From the NCBI GenBank assembly GCA_964504195.1, contig CAZDDI010000005.1, positions 62,001 to 126,000 on the forward strand: a DNA stretch of 64,000 nucleotides, read 5' to 3'. Of the stretch, positions 31,835 through 38,139 are shown piece by piece. Source of the stretch: CAZDDI01 sp964504195 (GTDB lineage Bacteria; Chloroflexota; Anaerolineae; B4-G1; SLSP01). Under the pieces are notes generated by a model that searched no databases, was not told the DNA's origin, and saw only the letters and a list, made by a program, of their open reading frames with translations. Position numbers and translations under genes: made by a program. Each line of letters starts with the position of its first letter. The first letter of the stretch is position 1.

Positions 31835-32410
31835 ATGTTCACCGATAAATTGTTGAAAATTGAGAATAACAAAGGCGTGACCGGGCACGGTTCCTATGCG
31901 GTGTATTTCGCCGAGGGGGCCGAACAGCGGCTCTACGCTTTTGATGTCATCGGCTCCGAAGCCGCCGTCAAGGCGCTGTTTGCCGGGTTTTATCAAAACC
32001 GGCAGGGCCGCTTGACCTTCACGGGCCTGCGCCAGCATCCCCTCATGCTGTTTCGAGATGAGGCGCTGCAATACCGCGTGGAGAAAGAGGCCCTCAAGAC
32101 AGGCCCGACGCTGCACCGCTGGCATTTCAGGGCCGTCCCCAAAGCCAGTGATCCCTACCTGGCGGTCTACGGCTTTGCCGCCAGCGACCAGACCGCAGCG
32201 CAGGCGTTGTATAACGCCCTGCAAAACTACACCGTCTGGCCGGTGCGCCGGGAATGGGCGGCCCCGCTGTATGCGGCAGGCATGGAGCAGCAATTGCTCC
32301 AACCGCTGCGGGCGACGCAGAACCTGAGTTTCGCTTACCGCCTGTACTTGAGTGGGTGGAACACCGTGATTGATACGCTGGCGCAAGCCGGAGAATTACG
32401 CCTGGCGTAA
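31835..32410 (+). CDS. Unrecognised protein
   Basis: A 191-residue protein with TAAGGAG before its ATG. Beta-rich first half (AVYFAEGAEQRLYAFDVIG) with two strand-helix units (EAAVKALFAGFYQNRQGRLTF), then helical. Not recognised. Could be a fused duplication, since RLYAFDVIGSEAAVKALF and LAVYGFAASDQTAAQALY are alike. Confidence 0.55.
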   Translation: MFTDKLLKIENNKGVTGHGSYAVYFAEGAEQRLYAFDVIGSEAAVKALFAGFYQNRQGRLTFTGLRQHPLMLFRDEALQYRVEKEALKTGPTLHRWHFRAVPKASDPYLAVYGFAASDQTAAQALYNALQNYTVWPVRREWAAPLYAAGMEQQLLQPLRATQNLSFAYRLYLSGWNTVIDTLAQAGELRLA

Positions 32411-32451
32411 CGCTGCCACAGACTGCCTAAACTAACGGGCCACCTGGCCCA

Positions 32452-32494
32452 CCCTATGGGAGAGACCCTGCTCCCCATAGGGGGGCAGGGTTTC
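32452..32494 (+). promoter_or_regulatory. Pseudoknot leader 15 (before the methylase-helicase gene)
   Basis: Stem 1: CCCTATGGG (32452-32460) with CCCATAGGG (32474-32482), 9 perfect bp. Stem 2: GAGACCCTGC (32462-32471) with GCAGGGTTTC (32485-32494), one G-U. CCTCAA (32497-32502) is complementary to TTGAGG (32515-32520), the start of the ribosome site. Confidence 0.8.
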
Positions 32495-32532
32495 TTCCTC
32501 AAATCCATAATAAATTGAGGAGGAACACGATC

Positions 32533-35500
32533 ATGGCTCGCTTAGCCGCACAAGCACAAGCAGAATACTATCCCACCCCGGACTCCGTAGCCGCGTTGGT
32601 GGCGTCCTACCTTGAAATCCGGGCGCACGCGGACAAGTTCACGCGCCTGTATGACCCGTGCTGCGGCACGGGCAAAGCCGTAGCGGATGTCGCCGCGCTG
32701 CTGAAAGCCCGCGTCCCCGAGGCCCAGGTGCAAGTCTGGGGCTCGGAGTTGCACGAGGGCCGCGCGGCAGAGGCCGCTACGCTGTTGGATCAAGCGCTCT
32801 GTGCGCCCTTCGAAGCGGTGGATTGGCGCCCGGCGCGGGGCATCGCCTCCGTGCTGTTTCTCAATCCCCCGTATGACTGGTCTGAAGAGGGGGGGCGTGG
32901 GGCGCGGATGGAGGAATACTTCCTCAACCGGGGCTCGCAAGCGCTAGTCCCCGGTGGCGTGCTCGTTTTCATCATCCCCGTCAGCGCGCTTACCTGGCGG
33001 CTCACCCAGGCGCTCTATATGAACTATGAAGATGTGGTAGTGACGCGCTTTCCGGATGCGGAGTATGCGCAATTCAAGCAGGTGGTCATCTTCGGGAAGC
33101 GGCGCGAGCAAGCGCTCAACGCTTACGACGTGTACCACGAGGCCCAATGGCTAGAGAGTTTTGGGCATACCCGGTACAATGCCGCTGATCCGCGCACCCT
33201 GCCGCAGTTGACGCTGCAGGACCCGCCGCGCTATGTAGCGCCGAGCCTGCAAAGCCACAAGGCGCAGTTGTTCCGGCATCAGTGGGCTGCGGAAGAAGTG
33301 CAGGCCGCCTTACGCGCGCCGGCTACCCCCTTCCCCGACCAAGAGGTAGGGGCGTTGGAAATCCTGCGCCCGCTCAAACGGGGGCATCTGGCGCAAATCC
33401 TGGCCGCGGGCTTGATGGGCACCTTGACGCTCGATAACGAAGTCCTCAAGGGCTTGAGCGTGAAGCGCGTGGAGCTTTCTGAGGAAGACGACGGCGCAAC
33501 GCACAAGACCATCGAGCGCACCAAGTGGGAAACGCACCTGGTGCGCGTGACGGAGCAGGGATTGGAATACTACGAAGGCGCGCAGGCGTTGCCGTTTCTG
33601 GAGACCCATGCCAACCGGCTGGCCCAGGAACTCATGCGCCGCGTAGTGCCGTACGGCGACCGGCCCACGCCGGCAGAAAACCGGATCCTGGAGACCCTCT
33701 CGCGGGGCCGCGAGCGGCCCGGCGGCGGGTATGGCCTGTACGATAATCAGCGCGAGTCCGCTGTGGCTGCCGTCCGTGCTATCCGGCGCCACGGCATAGC
33801 CCATCTGATTGCGGAGATGGGTTATGGCAAAACCACGACCGCGGGCGGGGTGCTCGCCCTGCTGGGCGACTACCCGGCCTTCGTGATGTGCCCGCCGCAC
33901 CTGGTCGAAAAGTGGGCGCGGGAATTGACCGACGTAGTGCCCGGCTGTCAGCCGGAAGTGGTCAATAATCTGGCTGAGTTGCAGGCGGTGGTGGCACAGT
34001 ATCGGCCCGGCGACAAGCTCATCGTGATCGCGTCCCAAAACAAGGTCAAGATGGGGCCGGGCTGGGAAGCCGCGACGGGCAAGCGCTACACGTTTCCCCG
34101 TCCCGCAAATGCTACGGCGCAGGTCATCTCCGATTACCGCCGGCCGTTCCGTAAGGCGCTGGCGGAGTATCAAGAGACGCAGGCCGCGTTACGCGCGGCT
34201 TATGAGGCCGCCCCGGAAGATACCGCGCTGCACGCCCAGTTGCGCGAGCAACTGGCGACCCAACGCCAAGCCGCCTTGCAGACGGCGCGGGCGTATCCCG
34301 TGTGTCCGCACTGCGGGGACATTTTGCCCCCGGAGGTGGACTACGCCAAAGAGCCGCGCCAGTGCCGGGGGCAGCGGGCCGATGTCAAAGCCTTGATCCT
34401 GGCCGGGAATCTCGACCGGGAGGAAGGGCGCGACTCGCCGTTATACCGCGACCATGTCCGCCAGTGTCAACGCGCTTTGTATCATAACCAGCCGAAACTG
34501 GCCCGCCGTTGGCCGCTGGATCACTATATCCAACGGCAGTTGCCCGGCTTTTTCAAGGTGCTGGTCGTGGATGAAGTCCATGAATACAAGGCCGGAGAAT
34601 CCGATCGGGGGGCCGCGTTTGGCCGCATGTGCCAGGCGATCCCGCAAGTGTTGACCCTGACCGGTACGTTCTACGGCGGGGTATCCTCGTCGTTGTTCTA
34701 TCTGCTCATGCGCACCCAGCGCGATATGCAACGGGAGTGGGCGCTCAGTGAGGAGGAACGCTGGATTGAGACCTACGGGCGGATCCAAAAAGTGTACTCC
34801 GAGACGAGCGACGGCTCGCGCACCAATGCGCGCAGCCGGGTCCGGGTCAATACCAAAGAGATCCCGGGCACGGCACCCACCGTGTTGCGCCATTTGCTAC
34901 ACACGGCCATCTTCTGCTCGATCGCCGATTTGGGCGTCGGCCTCCCGCCGTTTGCCGATGAGGTGGTCACCTTCCCAATGACTACTGCGCAACAACAGGA
35001 CTACGAGCGGGTGGAGCGGTTCACCTGGAACCTGGTCCGAGAATATCGCAATCGGTATCTCTCGTCCTGGTTGCAGTGGACGCTGGCTCGCCCCAACTCC
35101 GGCTTCCGCAAGGAAGTGATCGAGGGGGTCGCAGAAGATGAAGTGCTCGTGGTGGACGCTGTGTTCACGGGTGAGGAGTTATCCCCCAAAGAGGAATGGT
35201 TGGTGCAACACTGCCGGCAAGAGCGCGCGCAAGGGCGCAAAGTGCTGGTGTATCTGCGCCAAACGGCCACGCGCGACATTCGGAAACGCTTGCTCGCGGT
35301 GTTGCAACGCGCCGGAATCACGGCGGCGGAGTTGCCCGATGGGGTGGCCCCCAAACGGCGCGAAGCCTGGGTCAACGCGCAACAGCCCGACGTGCTCATC
35401 ACCAACCCCCGCCGCGTAGCGACCGGGTTGGATCTGGTGATGTATCACAGTGCGGTCTTCTACGAAATCGAATATTCGCTGTATACCTTGTGGCAGGCCA

Positions 35501-35955
35501 CCCGGCGCGTGTGGCGCTTGGGGCAGGAAAAGCCGGTCAAGGTGTACTATCTCGTGTACGCCGGTACGATGGAAGAACGCGCCATCAATCTGATCGGGGC
35601 CAAGATGGCCGCGAGCCAGATGTTGTATGGCGATGATGTGGCCGGCGCGCTGGTGGACGATAGCGACGACAGTAGCATTGTCCAGCAGTTGATGCAGGTC
35701 ATCGAGAGTGGTGCGGAACTGGTGCGGGTGACCAGTATTCTGGGCCATGACGACCACACGACGTGGAGCCCGGTGGGTTCGCCCACCCGCAAATCCCCGG
35801 TGTTGTTCTGGGCCGAAACCTGGTTACGCGAGCAAGGCTTTGCCAGCGTGACCCAGGTGGTCCAGCCCAAAAAGGCACGGGCGGCTAAGGTCAGCCCGGC
35901 GCAAATTGCGCTGTTCCCGCTGCCTGCCGCGCCCGCCGCGCCGCCGACCGCTTAG
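32533..35955 (+). CDS. Fused N6-methylase-like (DUF6094 type) and SNF2-type helicase
   Basis: An 1140-residue protein. The N-terminal methylase part has YYPTPDSVA, motif I YDPCCGTGKA (residues 40-49) and motif IV NPPYD (111-115), the pattern of DUF6094-type proteins on plasmids and ICEs. The helicase part has Walker A AEMGYGKTTT (about 427), motif II VVDEVHE (about 678), motif III LTGTFYGG, and motif VI QATRRVWRLGQ (about 986), as in SNF2 enzymes. CPHCGD (about 590) begins a zinc insertion. QIALF (about 1123-1127) near the C-terminus fits a clamp-binding motif. Likely remodels or unwinds DNA during replication or modification of the element. Confidence 0.85.
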   Translation: MARLAAQAQAEYYPTPDSVAALVASYLEIRAHADKFTRLYDPCCGTGKAVADVAALLKARVPEAQVQVWGSELHEGRAAEAATLLDQALCAPFEAVDWRPARGIASVLFLNPPYDWSEEGGRGARMEEYFLNRGSQALVPGGVLVFIIPVSALTWRLTQALYMNYEDVVVTRFPDAEYAQFKQVVIFGKRREQALNAYDVYHEAQWLESFGHTRYNAADPRTLPQLTLQDPPRYVAPSLQSHKAQLFRHQWAAEEVQAALRAPATPFPDQEVGALEILRPLKRGHLAQILAAGLMGTLTLDNEVLKGLSVKRVELSEEDDGATHKTIERTKWETHLVRVTEQGLEYYEGAQALPFLETHANRLAQELMRRVVPYGDRPTPAENRILETLSRGRERPGGGYGLYDNQRESAVAAVRAIRRHGIAHLIAEMGYGKTTTAGGVLALLGDYPAFVMCPPHLVEKWARELTDVVPGCQPEVVNNLAELQAVVAQYRPGDKLIVIASQNKVKMGPGWEAATGKRYTFPRPANATAQVISDYRRPFRKALAEYQETQAALRAAYEAAPEDTALHAQLREQLATQRQAALQTARAYPVCPHCGDILPPEVDYAKEPRQCRGQRADVKALILAGNLDREEGRDSPLYRDHVRQCQRALYHNQPKLARRWPLDHYIQRQLPGFFKVLVVDEVHEYKAGESDRGAAFGRMCQAIPQVLTLTGTFYGGVSSSLFYLLMRTQRDMQREWALSEEERWIETYGRIQKVYSETSDGSRTNARSRVRVNTKEIPGTAPTVLRHLLHTAIFCSIADLGVGLPPFADEVVTFPMTTAQQQDYERVERFTWNLVREYRNRYLSSWLQWTLARPNSGFRKEVIEGVAEDEVLVVDAVFTGEELSPKEEWLVQHCRQERAQGRKVLVYLRQTATRDIRKRLLAVLQRAGITAAELPDGVAPKRREAWVNAQQPDVLITNPRRVATGLDLVMYHSAVFYEIEYSLYTLWQATRRVWRLGQEKPVKVYYLVYAGTMEERAINLIGAKMAASQMLYGDDVAGALVDDSDDSSIVQQLMQVIESGAELVRVTSILGHDDHTTWSPVGSPTRKSPVLFWAETWLREQGFASVTQVVQPKKARAAKVSPAQIALFPLPAAPAAPPTA

Positions 35956-35961
35956 GGCGGT

Positions 35962-36018
35962 CCCCGTTGCTCCGACCAGGTGCAGCGGGGGCTTACCCGG
36001 CTGCACCTGGTCTTTTTT
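35962..36018 (+). promoter_or_regulatory. Pseudoknot leader 16 with terminal T-run
   Basis: Stem 1: CCCCG (35962-35966) with CGGGG (35986-35990). Stem 2: GACCAGGTGCAG (35974-35985) with CTGCACCTGGTC (36001-36012), 12 perfect bp, followed by TTTTTT, so it may also terminate. GGTCTTTT (36009-36016) is complementary to AAAAGACC just before the next ATG. Confidence 0.72.
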
Positions 36019-36052
36019 CGTTAAGCCAAGTTAAATCTGAGGAGAAAAGACC

Positions 36053-36298
36053 ATGACCTATTTACACTGTGTTGACTGTGGGGTAATCTTTGCCCAAGCT
36101 GGTACTGCTACGGACTGCCCCGAGTGTGGACAGCCCGCGGCACAGCCGGTGAATCTGGCTGCGCTGGGCGTAACACCGGCAGACCTGGGTGACACGCGCT
36201 TAACCGTCGTGGAACCCGGTGAACCGACTTGGGCAGAGCATTACGAAGACACGCCCCTCGGCTATCTGTACGCCGATGGCTTTGAAGTGGATTACTAG
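36053..36298 (+). CDS. Small zinc-ribbon protein
   Basis: An 81-residue protein. CVDCGVIFAQAGTATDCPECG (CxxC...CxxC) is a rubredoxin-like knuckle at residues 6-26, followed by an acidic tail. AGGAG precedes the ATG. 11 bases before the last gene of the module. Function unknown. Confidence 0.6.
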   Translation: MTYLHCVDCGVIFAQAGTATDCPECGQPAAQPVNLAALGVTPADLGDTRLTVVEPGEPTWAEHYEDTPLGYLYADGFEVDY

Positions 36299-36309
36299 GA
36301 GGTGTCAGC

Positions 36310-36849
36310 ATGGCGATTACCCAAGGCACTCTCACCACGGGCCTGGCCGCGTTGGATGCACGCGCTGCGAAGCGCGTGGGCGCACCCGTGATCCCGCGCC
36401 GACGCACCCCGCCGGCAGCGGTAACGGCGACTCCGACCGTCACGGCTAATGCCGTGGCTGCTGTTGACAACGCTGCTGCTGATGCGTGGACCTTGATCTA
36501 TGCCTACACGCGCGCGCAAGCCCTGGCCGATGGCGTCCTGGTGGATGTCACGGCGCAGGCTCGGCAAACTGGGTTTGTGTGGCCGGTGGCGGTCACGCGG
36601 ACACTGTGGAGCATGATCGAGGAAATTCCTGTAGCGCACGCTTATCAAGACATCGCCGGCAGGTTGCACGATGTATTGTGGATGGCGTTCCTGGCGATTC
36701 GCCGCGACACCAGCGGCGGCACGGAACTGCTCTATACAGTCATCTTGCACACTACCGCAGCGCCGGATGAAGTGACGCTGAAACTCGTCACGGGCCCTGG
36801 CGATGAAGGCGAGCCGGTAGTCACGATCATGCTACCGGACGAAGATTAA
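36310..36849 (+). CDS. Unrecognised protein, last gene of the module
   Basis: A 179-residue protein. Basic, Pro/Ala-rich N-terminus (AKRVGAPVIPRRRTPPAAV), then an alpha/beta domain (AWTLIYAYTRAQALADGVLV; GGTELLYTVILHTTAAPDEVTLKLV) ending in acidic residues. Some resemblance to a domain of the 14634 protein in strand pattern only. Followed by a strong terminator. Confidence 0.55.
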   Translation: MAITQGTLTTGLAALDARAAKRVGAPVIPRRRTPPAAVTATPTVTANAVAAVDNAAADAWTLIYAYTRAQALADGVLVDVTAQARQTGFVWPVAVTRTLWSMIEEIPVAHAYQDIAGRLHDVLWMAFLAIRRDTSGGTELLYTVILHTTAAPDEVTLKLVTGPGDEGEPVVTIMLPDED

Positions 36850-36890
36850 GGTTTCTGCCCCCCTTGCGGTGTTTTATGCCGCACATTCCG

Positions 36891-36922
36891 AAAGCCCCAA
36901 CCTGTGTGTTGGGGCTTTTTTC
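36891..36922 (+). terminator. Intrinsic terminator ending the module
   Basis: AAAGCCCCAAC (36891-36901) pairs perfectly with GTTGGGGCTTT (36908-36918), with a T-run after it. Confidence 0.9.
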
Positions 36923-36949
36923 TTGCAACTTGCCGCCAGGCGTGCCTGG

Positions 36950-37087
36950 TAGCCGTTGGCGGGCTGCGGGATATGCAACAGCGATCTGGCGATGCTGGCG
37001 ACCCTGCTGGGGCCTGCCAGTAGCGCCACGACGCGCTATCTGCATCCCGACGCGGCGCGGGTGCAGGAGATGGTGGCGGATTTGTGA
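36950..37087 (+). pseudogene. C-terminal scrap of a tyrosine recombinase (integrase)
   Basis: Reading the frame that ends at 37085-37087 gives DLAMLATLLGPASSATTRYL then HPDAARVQEMVADL. This is the end of the integrase catalytic domain: the usual L-G-H-x-S-x-x-T-T-x-x-Y-x-H block, with Pro in place of the His and the nucleophile Tyr kept. A TAG at 36950 closes the frame upstream and nothing before it matches. It is a relic, possibly of the integrase that brought in this element or a neighbour. Confidence 0.75.
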
Positions 37088-37150
37088 GGGAGATCTACCC
37101 GCCTTCCCCGCCAACGCGGTGGATGTAGATGACGTTGCCCTTGTTAAAGA

Positions 37151-38137
37151 TTATTCGATCTTCTTCTCAATGGCAGGGCTTTCATGCCAGATTACCGCGG
37201 GCTGTGGCCGGGTGTTGATCCGCAACTGGAACACATCCGGGCGGGCATAGTGGCCCACCACATCGAAGTCGAAGCGGCTGCGCGCGATCTCGCCCAAATC
37301 CAGCGTGGCGTGCAGGATCCCCTCTGTATCGTAGAGCGGGCCGGCGAGCACTTCCCCTAGCGGCGAGATGATGGCGCTGCCGCCCCGGCACATTACGTCC
37401 GGCTGCTCGGCCAGTTCCGCGATGCCGGGCAAATCCGCTGGATACATGGCTTTGGTCACGAACTGATTACACCCCAGCACGAAGCAGCGGCCCTCGCAGG
37501 CGATGTGACGCAATGTGGCCTGCCAGGTGTCGCGGGAGTCGGCGGTCGGCGCTAGATACAAATCCACGCCCTGGGCGTAGAGCGCCATCCGCGCCAGCGG
37601 CATGTAGTTCTCCCAGCAAATCAGGCCGCCCAGTTTGCCGTAAGGCGTTTCGACGACTGCCAGTGTGCTGCCGTCACCCTCGCCCCAGATCAGGCGCTCG
37701 GCGGCGGTGGGCTTGAGCTTGCGATGCTGGCTGAGCAGCTGCCCATCCGGGCCAAAGATGAGCAAGGTGCAGTAGAGCGTCCCCCGGCTGAACGTCGTAT
37801 CGCACTCGATGACGCCGATTGCCAGATAGAGGCCCGTCTCCCGCGCCACTGCGCCCAGGAACTCCGTGGCCGGGCCGGGGACATCCACAGCGTTGGCCCA
37901 GTAGCGTTCCCAGAGCCACCGGCCTTCCGGGCGGCGATGTCCCACCACCACGCCAAAACTCAAACCGCGTGGATAGGCCGGGACAAAGGCTTCGGGGAAG
38001 AGCGCCAGCTGCGCGCCCTGGGCCGCCGCTTCCCGCGCTAGGGTGCGGGCTTTGAGCAGGGTCGCCTCGCGGTCGAAGAGCGCGGGCGCGGCCTGGATGA
38101 CAGCGACGTTGAGGGTGGGAGCTGTATCAAGCATCAT
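37151..38137 (-). CDS. Nitrilase-family carbon-nitrogen hydrolase
   Basis: A 328-residue protein with the full Glu-Lys-Cys triad: FPEAFVPAYPRG (Glu49), HRKLKPTAAERLIWGEGDGS (Lys about 138) and GGLICWENYMPLAR (Cys about 172). The length and the WGEGDGS loop fit true nitrilases (nitrile to acid and ammonia). It starts 2 bases after the stop of the STAND-TPR gene, whose last codons supply its ribosome site (GGAGG), so it is the terminal gene of the STAND operon. A metabolic gene in this position is odd. Its substrate cannot be read from sequence. Confidence 0.9.
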   Translation of the reverse strand: MMLDTAPTLNVAVIQAAPALFDREATLLKARTLAREAAAQGAQLALFPEAFVPAYPRGLSFGVVVGHRRPEGRWLWERYWANAVDVPGPATEFLGAVARETGLYLAIGVIECDTTFSRGTLYCTLLIFGPDGQLLSQHRKLKPTAAERLIWGEGDGSTLAVVETPYGKLGGLICWENYMPLARMALYAQGVDLYLAPTADSRDTWQATLRHIACEGRCFVLGCNQFVTKAMYPADLPGIAELAEQPDVMCRGGSAIISPLGEVLAGPLYDTEGILHATLDLGEIARSRFDFDVVGHYARPDVFQLRINTRPQPAVIWHESPAIEKKIE

Positions 38138-38139
38138 GG

